A stretch of 64,000 nucleotides of DNA from Rhabditophanes sp. KR3021. Its lineage: Eukaryota; Nematoda; Chromadorea; Rhabditida; Alloionematidae. The stretch lies in the NCBI GenBank assembly GCA_963281155.1, contig CAUJLY010000004.1, forward strand, positions 1,860,001 to 1,924,000, written 5' to 3'. This document shows, piece by piece, positions 21,686-34,370 of this stretch. The notes below the pieces were generated by a model. The model was not told the origin of the DNA and ran no database searches. It saw nothing but the letters and a program-made list of their open reading frames with translations. Within the stretch, counting starts at the first letter, position 1. Each line of letters begins with the position of its first letter. A program made the position numbers and the translations under genes.

Positions 21686-24600
21686 TTAATAATAAGTTTC
21701 ACGGTAAAGGAATCCTGTTGGATTTTTGCGAATTAAGTATTTTCTTGTTTCATCGTAGATGAATATAACCCAAGCAAACGGAACAGCGACCAAGGCCCAC
21801 TTTAATGTAATTGGATTGAAAGCAAAGATGGTGTTTACCCCAGGAGTGTACAGGAGCAAGATTGTCAAAAAGACAGTAAAAAAGAGTCCAGCGTTAAGTA
21901 CTTGATTTGAGATGCCGTGAGTAAAGATTGAATGAGTTCTTGTCTTTGAAACCAGCAAATCTGCCCATTGAACGACTACAATAGCGTAAAAGAAGGCTCC
22001 GTGGCAACATCCTAACAACTCCTTTCTAGCTTGATAAGTCCATTCTTGCCCATAACTGTCAGTCAAGATTTGAATATTTTCATCCGTCCATTTGCCTAAA
22101 TTAGTGGAATATTAAGAATCTGTATGATTTAAGCTTGAAATTGCGCTAAATCGTTTATATATTTTATATTTAGCTACCTCGAATTCCTAATAAATCAGCA
22201 GGGAACCATCCATTGTCTGCCATTATTACAAAGTAGGTCGAAAACGCAGCTAATCCTTGGATCATTCCGATTTGCAGGTAGGCAAATCGAATCAAGGTAG
22301 CGTTGACCAACTTATTGTATTTCAAGTTCCTCGGAGGCCTCAGCATGATATCACTTTCGGCAGGTTCATAGGCTAAAGAAATGGCTGGCCATAAATCTGT
22401 TCCCAAGTCAATTGCGAAGATTCCAATCACTGACAGAGGCAAAGGAATTCCAAGAACGCAGTGAAGAATGAAAGGCGTAGTTTCAGGAATCTTCGACGTC
22501 AAGGTGTAGGCAATGGACTTCTTTAGATTATCGAAAATCCTACGGCCTTCCTTGACTCCGGTGACAATGGAGGCAAAATTGTCATTAAGCAAGATCATAT
22601 CTGCGGCTTGCTTTGACACATCAGTACCGGCAATTCCCATGGCAATTCCAATGTCGGCTTTTTTCAATGCAGGGGCGTCATTAACTCCATCTCCAGTAAC
22701 AGCCACAATGTTTCCTTGTCTTTGGTAAGCCTCCACAATTTGGAGTTTTTGGGCCGGGGAAGTTCTCGCAAACACTATTTGATTATAGAATTTGACAATT
22801 TCATCAAGTTGATTTTGTCCCATCCTTCTCAATTGATCTCCGTGAATAACGATAGCTCTTGGTTTTTCTTCAATTGTCCTCAGTGAAGCAGATTTTTCAA
22901 CATTGGAAGGGAATTTGTTACCCAATTCAACCAAAGCCTTGAAATCGAAGTTGTCCAGATCACAATTTTCAACAATCATTCTGCAATCATGGATGCTATC
23001 TACAATATTGACTTGGGAGGCGATAGCTCTAGCAGTTTCTTGATGATCTATAGATATTATTAGTAATTCAACTAGTTTTAAATAAATGCTTACCCCCAGT
23101 GATCATGGCTACGCGAATTCCCGCATCTGTACAAAGGGCAACTGCTTCGGGGACTCCTGGTCTTGGAGGATCAATCATTGACATCAACCCGCAGAAAGTG
23201 AATTTCTCCATTGGAAAGTTAATGTCCTCTGTATTGAATACAAAGGATTGTGGGAATTGCTCTGCCGGCAACTCATATTCACCGAATCCAAGCACTCTTT
23301 CTCCTAACCCTCCAAGTTTTGCATAAGCAAGTTCAAATTTGTCGGTGTTCTTTTTTTCAATCTTGATCATACTGTCTTTCACAATCATATTTTCGCACAT
23401 CCCATAGATTCTTTCGGGTGCTCCTTTAATTACTAGTAAGAAGGCTCCGTTCACTTTTCTGTGGATAGACAATTGGTACTTGTTGGAGGAGTTGAAGGGA
23501 ATTTCGCAGACCTTTGGGTATTGCTTTTTTATTCCAACCAAATCACTGTCCATCATCGTGCAAAATCTTAGAATTGCTACTTCACTAGCATCTCCAATTG
23601 CATCGCGGTCTTTCAAATCAACTTTTTCTTGCCCACCTTTAAAGAAAGCTCTTGAGCAGAGAGTAGCAGACCTAAATAAAGACGAAGTTTCGAGATCCTT
23701 TACCTTGGGTGAATGGGGAGTACTATCATGGACAATCTCATTGAAGTAGACGTGGGATATGGTCATTTTGTTTTGGGTCAATGTGCCAGTCTTGTCACTG
23801 CAGATTGTCGAGGTGGATCCCAGAGTTTCGACGGCATCCATCTGCTTCACTAAACAACTCTTCCTAGCCATTTCTTTGGCAGTGAGAGTCAAGCAAACTG
23901 TAACTGTGACAGTAATTCCTTCCGGAACTGTAGCAACAATAATAGCGATTGCAAAAATGAAGGCGTCAAGGAGGCTCGTATCCAAACACATCAAAATAGT
24001 AAAAAAAATAACTCCTTTAGCAGTGGCGACAAAGGAAATTATTTTCAAAAAGTGGTGGAGATCTTGAGCGATAGGTGTTTTTCCATTGGCGACTTGTGTT
24101 GATAAAGCGACAATTCTGCCCATAATAGTCTGGTCTCCGGTCAACATAACTACTGCCTTAGCTGTTCCTTCAACGACATTGGTGGAGAACAATGCAACAT
24201 TCTTGGATTCCAAAGGATTGTCGTTGGTGAACTCTTTCGTTCTCCCTTGAGGTTCACATTCGCCCGTCAGAGATGAGTTGTCAACTCTAAAGCCATTTGA
24301 TTCAATTACACGGACGTCCCCAGCTAGTCTACTACCACTTGAAATTTCGATTAAGTCTCCAGGAACGACTTCGGCAGCATTGATTTCAAACTTGTTTCCT
24401 TCTCTAATAACCAAAGCTTTGTGCGGAACCATCTTCTTGAAACTGTCCATAATGCTAGAGGCTTTATTGCTTTGATAAAATTGATAGCAAGAAGTAATAA
24501 AACAAACAGATCCAATAATACTACCAATATACAAATTATCTGGTCGCACATATTCATTAGTATTTGCCTCAATGACGTAACTCACAAAACAAGCAATACA

Positions 24601-24912
24601 ACCAGCCCAGAGCAACATATTGAATCCTCCACAAAGTACTTTAATAAATTCCCAAATTTTAGAGGGTTTCGGAGGTGGGGTTAGTTCATTTCTGCCATAC
24701 TTGGTCAAAAGCTTGGCTGCCTTTTGGTTTGTCAAACCAGATGTTAGGTTAGTTTCGAAACGCTTCTCAAATTGATGAAGAGGAATTTTATGGTGGTCCT
24801 AAAAGATATATTCAAATTTTGTAAAAACGTAACTTACAATTTTGACATCTTTTTTTAAATCTTCAAGACCCAATTTAGCACCTGCCGTTGTTTCTGTGTT
24901 CTTCCGAGCCAT
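21686..24912 (-). CDS. Na+/K+-ATPase-type P2C ATPase alpha subunit
   Basis: Exons 24912-24838, 24798-23094, 23047-22178 and 22095-21686 join in phase to 1019 residues, the normal length of the family. Seen: phosphorylation motif [10 protein letters not shown] (Asp about 360), KGAPERI in the nucleotide site, [26 protein letters not shown]4 PEG and the M6 [15 protein letters not shown] with both cation-binding Asp, and a C-terminal ETYY as in Na/K pumps. It pumps Na+ out and K+ in across the plasma membrane with a beta subunit. One oddity is the A-domain loop: it reads TGEC (about 203-206) where nearly all P-ATPases have TGES, the loop that drives dephosphorylation. M4 is also divergent ([11 protein letters not shown] rather than PEGLLATVTVC). 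It may be a specialised paralogue rather than the main pump. Poly(A) signal near 21591. The gene is divergent from the ShKT gene. Confidence 0.93.
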
Positions 24913-25475
24913 AGATAAAGCAGATTTTGTAAAAAGATACAATTAAATGTGTTCATAAAAACATCTATTTTATACATGTAAAATCAGCATATTAGATTTG
25001 ATGGCAAAGTCGCATTTATTTAATAAAGTTGTATGGTAATTCTAGCCAAGTCTCCTTTCATTTGAATTTACTAAAAATGCAAATATTTTTCTGATTTCAC
25101 AAGTGATTGTAAGGTAATATTATTAAAGTCATTTTATTTACTGAAATAACTGCTTAAAATGAGCAATTTAAACAAATCCTTTTCAATAATGATATTAATT
25201 TTATATAAATGTTTCATTTACATTACCTTCGGAAGTTCCAAAAAACTTTATTAGTAATATGCTGGAAGCTGTTTAAATTTTGATAAATAAACAGTAAAAA
25301 TGATTTATTATCACCAAAAGAAATTACACTTGGAATAGTTTTCATTTTATCTATTTATCTACCCTTACAAATCAACGTTTAAACAGCTGCAAAGATATGT
25401 GATTGTAAGGAAATGCAAACGTGATAGAAAGTGACACTTAGTAAAAGCACTTGCACTTATTATCCGTAAAAATAG
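24913..25475. other. Shared upstream region between the P-ATPase and ShKT genes
   Basis: Divergent intergenic region, AT-rich, with no coding signal. It contains the ShKT gene promoter at its right end. I see no obvious TATA box for the ATPase. Confidence 0.45.
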
Positions 25476-25483
25476 TATATAAG
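25476..25483 (+). promoter_or_regulatory. TATA box of the ShKT gene
   Basis: TATATAAG, 50 nt before the downstream end of the leader. The transcription start would be near 25506 and the ATG is at 25533, giving a short leader without a splice acceptor. Confidence 0.65.
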
Positions 25484-25532
25484 AGTGAGTAAAATGCAAG
25501 TATGTATCAATTCATAAAACAACACGTTAATC

Positions 25533-25932
25533 ATGCAATTCTTGAAAGTAGCACTTTTACTTGCCAGCTTCTGTGTTTCCTCTTCATTGGCTGTAGATCC
25601 GCCGGCAGTAGTTACTACGACCACAATGGGCTCAACTACTGCCGATCCAAATGCTTGCACAGACCTCGCATCAAATTGTGCCATGATCGCTTCATTCTGT
25701 CTAAAGCCAAACTATGCTGCTACCATGTTAGCCAACTGTAGAAAGGTATTTATGATTTGAATCGAGGATTATTTGTATATTATTTTAGACCTGCTTCCAA
25801 TGTAATGCTCCAGCCGGACCAAATCCAGCGTGTGCTGATCTTGTTACAAATTGCAATGTTGCTCTTTGCAACATTCCAGTTTGGGCTCCACTTTATGAGT
25901 CCAAGTGCAAGTCCACATGCAACAGATGCTGA
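25533..25932 (+). CDS. Secreted two-ShKT-domain protein
   Basis: Exons 25533-25745 and 25789-25932 (43-nt intron between the two domains' boundary residues) encode 118 residues. Residues 1-20 are a signal peptide (MQFLKVALLLASFCVSSSLA). A short Thr-rich linker follows, then two six-cysteine ShKT/SXC domains. The first is ACTDLASNC... ending CRK-TCFQC. The second is ACADLVTNC... ending CKSTCNRC. Both have the terminal CxxTCxxC pattern. Small ShKT proteins are abundant in nematode secretions and cuticle-associated factors. Some relatives block potassium channels, but the sequence shows no evidence of that here: no Lys-Tyr channel dyad is evident in either domain. TATA promoter upstream. Convergent with SKI3, whose stop is 148 bp away. 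Confidence 0.88.
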
Positions 25933-26080
25933 TTCAATATTATTTTTATGTTAAATTGAAGTTTAAAATAAATGTTTGATTTAATCAATTTCAACAACAT
26001 ATATCACATTTTTATTAAAAAAGCAGTTATTAAAGGATTGGTCTATATTTCTAAATTAACACACTTTTTTATATTTGCTC

Positions 26081-29000
26081 TTAACAAAGTTCTGATTGGC
26101 AGAATTTGTTCAAATAACATATTTTGAGTTGATTGGAAATATTCAAAACATTAACATCATCACTTGACTCGGTAACCAAGTAATTTCCCTTCTCCACATT
26201 TACTTTAGCACTTTCTAAGTACATCATAACTGAAGTTTCAAGATTGTCAAATGGTAGTGCTTGTAACAAAACGTTTCTTGGATAAGCTTCTAAGGCCTCC
26301 ACCATATCCTTTGTTAAATCAATACCTGCAACAATCGAATAACATAAGATTATTCCAACATAGCGTGGCTCCATAACTTTCTTGAACTCCTCCAAATTTT
26401 GTTCGGTGAAAAAGAGGGTAAATAATTTTGATATCTTCATATCCAGAGAGCATATTTCATTAAATACTTTTTCAGAATCGTAGATGCTCTTCTCACTTCC
26501 CTCTCCAATCGCATCTCTTAAGGCAATTGCCAATTCATTAAATTTAGAATCATCATCTATTGAGAGTATTTCCAATGCTCCTTCCAAATCATTTAATGAT
26601 TGCAAAGAATAAGATATCAAATGCCTTGCTTCTTTTGATAGGGATGAGTTTTTGGCAGCCGCGTTGATAAAATGACTTTTAAAGGCGTAAGACCAATCAT
26701 CACCTTCGTTTCCTGAATCAGTTAGAATCAAATTAAAATATCCGTATAACAAAGTACTTGTCAAACTAAATCCTCTAAGTGACGCTTGAACTAATTCTGC
26801 AAAAGTTGCTTGCCAGAGATGACAATCGTGTGTCGCATTTGTATTCTTGTTGATCAAGGGAGTAATTACAGCAAGAAGGGGTACTAATGGATGATCATTA
26901 TTTAAGTGAATGCATTTTCTAGCTATTTCCGCAAGTTGATTATCTGATGTTGAATCCTTCATGCCTTTATATTCAACAACAAATTTTAGCAAATAAGTTT
27001 GCACATTTTTAGGTTCAAGTACCTCAGCTTCTTCTAAATTTAAGAGGGCATCATTCAAATTATCCAAGTAAATGTTTACGATGGCTTTGTTAACTACCAA
27101 ACAATACGTCCTATCTGATTGCAGCAAGTAATTGATTCCCTTAATGCATTCTTCCCCAAATTCTCTGATTTGCGTGATCTGGAATAATTGAAACAGAACA
27201 TAACAACTTTCTTTAATCAAATTATTAGATTCTTCCTCGTTTGACACACTGTCTATATTGAGTAACTTAATCATCAATCGGGAAACACCCATTTTTGAAC
27301 CCATAAACTTTTCATTTTTATCTCCAAATACTTGATTTAAACAACTTTGGTCTAATTTCAACGATTGTTTTAAAACAAATAAATTTGCCTCCTTAAAAAT
27401 GTTGCCAAACTTCTTGTTCATGTCCTCATTTCCATTAAATAAATTTAGCAATCCAATGATTCTTTTTAAGCAATGCAAATCATTTCTCGATCCAACTACA
27501 CTGTGTTTACCAACAATAACATACGCATTCAGAATGGAGGCAAATACTGAAATGTTATTCTTCAGTGCATCAACAATAACCTCTTCATTATCTTCATAAA
27601 ACTGGAGTCCATTAAGATATTTATCCTCACTAAACCACCCCATCAACATTAGGCTATAATAGTTTGAATTTTCTTCCAGTTTAAATTCATCTTTTGCAGA
27701 TTCAAGGATTTGAACAGCTTTCGACCCAAACCCGAGTTTGTAATAAACAAAACCATAAGTAAATAACAAGTTTTGAATTTCCTTTATATCGAAAGAAATA
27801 TATATTTTTCGATCTTCCAAATCATTTGAGAAGAAAGCATCCAAATATCCACGCAATGCACTGTAATCTTTTTGTGCTAATAACAATGAGGAAATTTTAG
27901 ATAGACAACCAACATTCAGTGGTTGATTGGTCAGATGCGATTTGCAAATCATTAAAATGTGCTCCTTTTTATCAAGTTTAAATGCCAAATCTAACATATT
28001 TCTAGTGAAAATTGGATTGAAAAAGGATTTATCATAACTAGATGAAAAGTAAGACCAACTTTCTTTTGGATAAAGATCTTTTACCAGGACGGCCAAAGCA
28101 AAACACTTCAAATAGTTTCCATCCCCCTGTTTGAGAATAGCCAAAGTTTCTTTAAAGTAGTCATCTTTCAAAATTCCAGATTTAGTTATATAAAATGGGA
28201 GTAAAGGCTCATACATTTCATAAGGAAAGGAACAAATAAATTTGAGAATGTTGAAATCGGGTGATCTTATTTGTTCCAAGGCATCATTAAATTTATTGAA
28301 TTGATTTCCTTTACTTTGACTAAACTCCTCATTTGTTGAAGGAGAACCATTTCTTATTTGGCATAATGAGTATAAGTATGATAAGTGTGCACTTTTATGA
28401 CACAAATGTTGGTCAAATGGCGGCAACTTGTTCTTATTTAAAAACCAAGAAACTTCAATCATCAGACCATACAAAACATAGTAGTTGAACGTGGCAAATG
28501 TATCCATTACTTCAGTGTACTTTCTAGTCTTTTGAATCAATTCATCGGCGTAAAAATAGTTTCCAGTTATAGACAAACACACACTACCAACACTACAATA
28601 AGGATAACTGGAGAATTCATTGTTTTTGATATCACTAATTAAAGTTGTTTCGAACATTTTTCTGTCGACACTTTCATCAAAATAGTTGTTCAGTAAAATA
28701 AGGGACTTTTTAAACGACGTCAATTTGGTGGCAGTCTTAGCATTCGAATCAATCGTAATATTTGATAGCACTTTTAAATGAGATTGATTGATTACTCTTG
28801 TCAAATACCACTTTTCAATAACAATTTCTAACATTGAAATAGCCATGGAAATAGATATTTTCAAATTGGTTTCATCACATTCTAAAATCTTTGTAAAAAT
28901 GCGTGCGCTAAATTTTACAGTTTTAACGGACGCATTTGATTTCAGTTGACTGTAAACTTGAATCCACTCATTTGCCGTACATCTTAAATGAGTGTTTTTT

Positions 29001-29587
29001 AGCAGATAATCAACGAATTTATCCAACTTAAATAGATAAATAAATGCTTATTAAAGGCTTCCAAAACTTACAAATTTAGCTGAAAATTGAATATAAGCTC
29101 GTGATTGTAAGAGTTTTTGCAAGAAGTTGATGTCTGCCAATTGGTCTTCTAATTTGTCATACATTTTTAAATCCAACCACATGGCAGAACGCTTCTCTGT
29201 CAATGCTGATACCTTGATTGGATCTCCAACTTCAAGATGCATTAGTTTATCAACGGCAAGTAACGTGTCTTGGGAGGCTTCAATTTGTTTATCATCAAAC
29301 ATCTTAATGATACCAGAGTACGCGATCTTCTTGCCTGGAGACAATGTAATTCCCTTTAAGAAACATTTCTTTGCTTTTCCAAATTTAGCTGTATTGATGT
29401 AAGCATTTGCGGCAAACACAAATAGATTGTGATCCTTAATTCGATTCTTAAATAAATTCTGAATAAAAGTATTAAATTATCATTTTATTGAGTAAATTTT
29501 TACCTCTGCTTTGACAATGGCTTCATCGTAATTCTTTTCCTTGACTAGTTTCGTAATACTCAAAATCATTTCCTGTGTTGAATCCAT
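26081..29587 (-). CDS. SKIC3: SKI3/TTC37-like TPR subunit of the cytoplasmic Ski complex
   Basis: Exons 29587-29504, 29458-29072 and 29026-26081 (two 45-nt introns) encode 1138 residues. It is all-helical with TPR-like repeats throughout. The N-terminus matches SKI3 (KEKNYDEAIVKAE, then ANAYINTAKFGKAKKCFLKG). Later repeats include YCLVVNKAIVNIYLDNLNDALLNLEEAE and a C-terminal block around YPRNVLLQALPF. The Ski complex threads mRNA into the cytoplasmic exosome for 3'-5' decay. The protein is somewhat shorter than human TTC37 (1564), so the central repeats are reduced. The start is divergent from the 29725 gene with 138 bp between the two ATGs, implying a shared bidirectional promoter. Identification rests on the N-terminal repeats and overall architecture. 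Confidence 0.72.
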
Positions 29588-29724
29588 GTTGGCTTAATTA
29601 CGGTACACAGATTGTCTATTTGTAACAATAGTTATTACTAAATTCGGTTTGGATATCTTAAGTAAAAATAATGTCCGTTTAAGATCAAAGCCATTGGAGA
29701 GTAGTAGCTTTAGCTTATTTGAAT

Positions 29725-30165
29725 ATGGCAGGTCAGCTTCGAATAAATTTAATTCGACTGTTATCGTCTAAATATACCGGGACTGGAATTCAAAAGTATT
29801 CTGAATTTTTAAAGGCCAAGCAAATAAGAATAGAGGAAGCTAAAAATGTTGAAAATCCTTTGAATTACACAATATTTGGAAACCAAAGAAAGCCAAAGAA
29901 AGACGTGTTCTTTTACTCCGATCGGTCATCTGGTACAGGATATTCTGATTATTCTTCAACCATCCATCACGATAGACCTTATATTTGGCCTCCACTGAGG
30001 AAACTTTACAAGTGGAATTTTGCTTTTGCTGGTCTTGGAATGGCAATATGTATATTTAATGCAGATTAGTAAGTTATACTTTGCATCACATAAAACATAT
30101 ATTGTAGTGTGTTTGAAGCATTCAGAGATAATGGAGCTAATTCAAAAGTTATGGGAGCAAAATAA
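29725..30165 (+). CDS. Small membrane protein, probably mitochondrial
   Basis: Exons 29725-30068 and 30108-30165 (39-nt intron, GTAAGT...TTGTAG) encode 133 residues. Without the splice the frame would end at a TAG directly after FNAD. With it the protein ends EAFRDNGANSKVMGAK. The N-terminus is basic and amphipathic without acidic residues for the first 20 positions, like a mitochondrial presequence. A Pro/Trp motif (RPYIWPPLRKLYKWNFAF) precedes one membrane segment. The layout resembles small accessory subunits of respiratory complexes, but I cannot name one. AG at 29712-29713 lies 11 nt before the ATG. Head-to-head with SKI3. Confidence 0.65.
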
Positions 30166-30412
30166 AGCTCTCGATTACACAACAATTCATAGTTTTTTGT
30201 TAAATAATAGTTGTAGCTATTTCCGCCTAATAGGTTTATTAAATAAAACAAATACATACAATTACCTTTTACTTATTAGAATACACTTCAATCTGTAATT
30301 TGTGTTTTATTTTGTGTTTAAATGTTTCGGAAGTATGTCTTTTTTACTCTGAGTGTGCTTTTATCACAAAAATGTTGACAAATGATGACGATTACTCTCT
30401 TATCATCATCAC

Positions 30413-30420
30413 TATAAATA
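30413..30420 (+). promoter_or_regulatory. TATA box of the P450 gene
   Basis: TATAAATA, 59 nt before the P450 ATG at 30479. Nearby repeats of TGATGACG and TATCATCATC may be regulatory (30383-30410). They resemble bZIP/GATA-type sites, which I have not tested. Confidence 0.55.
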
Positions 30421-30478
30421 TTGCCATTTGAAAAGAAAGTATTTAAAGAAATATTTAAATCCAATCAACATTATTAAC

Positions 30479-32111
30479 ATGTACCTTTTTGTAGTTGTTG
30501 CTATTACTTCGTTAACTATTGTGATCAGCTATTATGTCTATCAAAGAAAGAGATTTTTGAAACTGCGAGATCGAATGAATCTCAAAGGACCTCCACTTGA
30601 TTTTTTCACAGGGAATATTTTAGATCGTATGAAATATGAAAAGAGACATGGCAAAGAGAATATGATAAATTATTCTATTGAGAATTTTGAACGATACGGA
30701 AGTACATATGCTACAGTCGGAGGTTCATACTTTATGGTCTTCACTAAAGATATTGACATGATTAAGGAAGTCTTTGTTAAGCAGTTCGATAAGTTTGTTG
30801 ATCGTAGTGTAGGTTGTCCATCGAACGAGTTTATATTTAAAATGATGTTATTTTAGTCAATAAAGTTTACAGCAGGATTTCCCTTAGGCAAGTCGTTGCT
30901 TCAAGTTGGGCAAAACCCCCATAACGGAGTAGAATGGAAAAGATTACGTGCCACCATTTCCCCTACATTTACAAATGCCAAACTAAAAGAAATGTTCCCT
31001 ATTGTTGTTGAAAGATGCAAAGCATTTACAAAGGCTATAAATAAAAGGATCGAAACAAATAAGCTACTAAAAATCACAGAGGAGTTTCATGCGGTAACTA
31101 TGGATGTTATCGGAAGAGTTGCCTTTGCTACTCCAACAAATTGTATTGATGATAGAAATGAACCATTTTATACGAATGGTCGCAACTTTTTGAAAGAATT
31201 GGAAATTCCACACAACAAACCAATGACATTATCATTGATTTTCCCTTTTTTAACACCATTGCTATTGCCATTTTCGCCTATGAAGCAATATGAAAGACCA
31301 TTAGCCAAAAGATTGTATGAAGTTGTTCGGGAAAGAAGAGAAAAATACGAAGATTTTAAAGATCATAAAGATTTGATACAACTTCTTTTGAAGAGTGATA
31401 AAGAGAATATCAAAAATACTAATTTGGCCCCAATATCAGACGACGTTATTGTTTCAAACTGTTTCGGGTTTCTATTAGCTGGCTTCGAAACAACCAGTAA
31501 CCTTCTGACTTTTTCAAGCTATTATCTCGCAAAGCATCAAGATATTCAGGAAAGGTTATACAACGAAATCAACGAAGCTTTTGAGGATAAAAACTTTGAT
31601 TACGATGTTATTATGAAGCTACCCTACTTAGACGCCATATTCAAAGAGACGTTAAGATTAAGACCATCAGCAGCTCAATTTGTTTCAAGAACAGCGACAC
31701 AAGATTGTGAAATACTAGGAATTAAGTTTGAAAAGGGAACCAGTGTTATTGCTCCTATTTTTGTAATTCATTGGGATGAGCAATATTGGCCAGATGCCCA
31801 TTCTTTCAATCCAGAACGGTTTATTATCAACCCCAAACCTTCTAGTGATATTTATTTTCCTTTTGGGTAAGTAAATGACAAATAACTTAATGACATAATA
31901 TGGAATTACTTTTAGAATCGGACCTAGAATTTGTGTTGGAGCACGATTTGCAGCCATGGAATACAAATTAACGCTGGTTGAATTGATAAAAAACTTTACC
32001 TTGTCAATGGATCCAGTAGCCACCCCAGATCCCTTGCCGATATATATTGCTGCTGTAACTATTCTAAGGCCAATTAAACCTGTTGAATTAATTGTTAATA
32101 AACGCATATAG
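30479..32111 (+). CDS. Cytochrome P450, CYP3-clan-like
   Basis: Exons 30479-30808, 30857-31866 and 31916-32111 (introns of 48 and 49 nt, in phase) encode 511 residues. There is an N-terminal membrane anchor, then GPPLDFFTGN. The C-helix WKRLRATISPTF is typical of the CYP3 clan (compare nematode CYP13). I-helix AGFETTS is near residue 318, ExxR ETLR near 374, and the PERF-type motif is FNPERF. The heme loop FGIGPRICVG has its axial Cys near 453 and is split by the last intron. The family oxidises lipids and xenobiotics at the endoplasmic reticulum. An upstream in-frame extension to 30428 lacks an ATG, so 30479 is the start. AATAAA at 32167. All catalytic residues are present. Confidence 0.93.
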
Positions 32112-32679
32112 TAAAAACCAACAAAAATTTTTCTTATTTTTAAATTATGTATAAAAAGATTGTGTGAATAAATATTGCATTATTCGAACAACAAACTTGC
32201 ATGTAACATCAGATCAATTGCAGGGAAGCAACGTTATTTATTTGATTAACTTAAATGCTCCAGCATAGTGTTTATTTTTTAATTCCGCACGACTCCTATG
32301 ATCTTCATAAAAATGGTCTTTTTTAAAGAACCGAAGATGCTTGATGATAATTGTCGCAATCAAAGAAATAAATACAAGAGTCTAAGTTATAGTGAGGATT
32401 ACAAGAATATTTTGGTTGCATTTAATAATCTTCAGTATAGAGGTTTAGGGTGAATGAGTGGTTTTGATCATCTATTTTGATCAACAACAATATTAATAGG
32501 TAGTAGTTTCTAATGCTTTGATAATGCAATTAAAGAATAAATGACACAAGTGACTATTTGAGACAAAACACACTTTACTTGAAAATCTTTATTAACAAAA
32601 AATTTCCAAATGGACAACAACTTTAACAACGTAGCCCAGGTCAAAATAGATAAAATCGGCCGTTTGCAGGTACATCCAT
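32112..32679. other. Convergent intergenic region with a 51-codon open frame
   Basis: Lies between the P450 end and the L36a end. A plus-strand open frame from ATG 32298 to TGA 32453 encodes 51 residues (MIFIKMVFFKEPKML..., Asn/Lys/Tyr-rich). It has no known motif and no nearby promoter, so it is weakly supported. The L36a poly(A) signal (TTTATT on plus) is near 32587. Confidence 0.35.
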
Positions 32680-33000
32680 TTAGAATTGGATAACTTGTCC
32701 ACGGGATTTCTTTTGTCCTCCAAGTTCGAAGTGTTTGCATCTCTTGATTGGGAGTTGAACACGGTATTTGCATTCTGTGCATTCCATACGAAGTACGATC
32801 TTCTTAGTGGTCTTGGCCTTCTTTCTGAAAATAGGCTTGGTTTGACCTCCGAATCCGGCTTGTTTTCTGTCGTAACGTCTTCTTCCTTGGGAGGCTGAAG
32901 CTTCCTTTCCCTTCTTGTATTGGGTAACCTTGTGGAGGGTGTGCTTGCGGCATTTAGCGCCTGGGCAGAAGGTCTTGCGGGCCTTTGGGATGTTAACCAT
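32680..33000 (-). CDS. RPL36A: 60S ribosomal protein L36a (eL42)
   Basis: 106 residues in one coding exon. The sequence matches eL42 end to end: [52 protein letters not shown] and the terminal [13 protein letters not shown]. The four zinc-binding Cys are present. Compared with typical L36a there is one extra residue in the first Cys knuckle (CPGAKC). The C-terminus fits my memory of nematode L36a better than of insect or vertebrate proteins, which end in GDKKRKGQMIQF. It contacts the tRNA CCA end in the ribosomal E site. A perfect acceptor (GTTTTCAG, AG at 33011-33010 on this strand) sits 9 nt before the ATG, so the mRNA is probably trans-spliced or has a 5'UTR intron. Confidence 0.97.
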   Translation of the reverse strand: MVNIPKARKTFCPGAKCRKHTLHKVTQYKKGKEASASQGRRRYDRKQAGFGGQTKPIFRKKAKTTKKIVLRMECTECKYRVQLPIKRCKHFELGGQKKSRGQVIQF

Positions 33001-33011
33001 GATGAATTTCT

Positions 33012-34362
33012 GAAAACTTTACAAAAATATTAGTAAGCGTATTTTGCAAGTTCATTGAAATAGTTTAAAACACGAACTAAACAGTCAAAATACCAAATTT
33101 AGCATTTACTGACTCCGAAAATGATCGCAAATAGTGTCAAATAATACCAATTATCAATTTAAATAAATAGAATTATTTTTGTTTAGTAACCACTAAAAAA
33201 ACGTATGGCTGAAACACAAATAATAGATCATCGACCTTCAACATGAAAACATAATTTTTTAGTACAAAACGGCACCAATTTTGCCAATATTCATTACAAA
33301 AATTTAAAATATACGACTGCATACAAAATATGGGGGAGTACGCATTTCCAATGTTATAACAGACATTCTCTATGGGATTTGCTGAGTAGTTTGTTGGGAC
33401 GTCGTACAGTCAAAATTTACCAATAAGTAAAATTCTGTCGCAACCCAAAATAAAACAAATTAATTGAATATTTAAATGAATATTAAACAAGTGTATGTTT
33501 TAGATTAACTTACATTAAATCAGGATAGCTTTTGCTGCTACATTTTTCAGAATATGCAGTGAGTCAAAATTGCTTTAGAAGAGAAAGATCTACTTCGCAA
33601 CTGTTTTATGGCTACGGATGTTCGGAGGATATAAAAGGCAGTTTAATAAATCAAATATGTTGTTTCATTTTTTTTGGTACGTTTATTAGTATTTTTAAAT
33701 TCAAATTATGCAAAACGTTTATATACAACGACAATGCATTTGATCCTTCATATACCAAAATAGACATAACATTAGTGCTTTTTGTGCCTATTATTACCAA
33801 AACCATTAGTTCCTCTGAATAGAAGCTTATCATAACTTATTTATGTGTATGTCTTATAGTTGCTGATATTTATGTACAAATAGTCTTAAAAATAATGTCC
33901 TCATTAAATTTTGGCACGTTCTTACTTATAGGAGTATTGCCATCACCTTTATATAGCTTATATGTTTTTGCAATAATGTAACCATATTGTGTACAGAACA
34001 CGTATTTTAGAGGTCGTTTAATAATAAATCACCCAAGTCAATTTAAAAAAAATCATAAAGTATTACTATAACACATTAAATTGTTTCTTTATGCACGTCT
34101 TCCGAGATCATCATTTACTTCCCGAAAGCTTACACAGAATGTTTATATTTCTTATCACGATGGGAGAGTGTTTTGTAGTTAAAACACGACAAAAATGACA
34201 ATATGTGTTGATAAATTTGTTGCAGACGCAACTTCACTTTCATTCATTAAACTTTCCCATATAAGTATGGAAATGCATGTGTTTACCAGTTGATACCGCT
34301 AATTGATTTTTTCTTTTTACCTTTTTGATGAACTACTTAACTAACAATATTTTCTACTTTAG
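33012..34362. other. Divergent intergenic region, 1.35 kb
   Basis: Lies between L36a and the dicarboxylate carrier. AT-rich with several homopolymer runs. An open frame at 33532-33822 starts at a non-ATG codon and looks like chance. No RNA gene or repeat seen. Confidence 0.4.
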
Positions 34363-34370
34363 AACCTAAA

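Noticed and set aside
33532..33822. 96-codon plus-strand frame between L36a and the dicarboxylate carrier
   Set aside because: Starts at a non-ATG codon, hydrophobic low-information sequence, no splice or promoter context.
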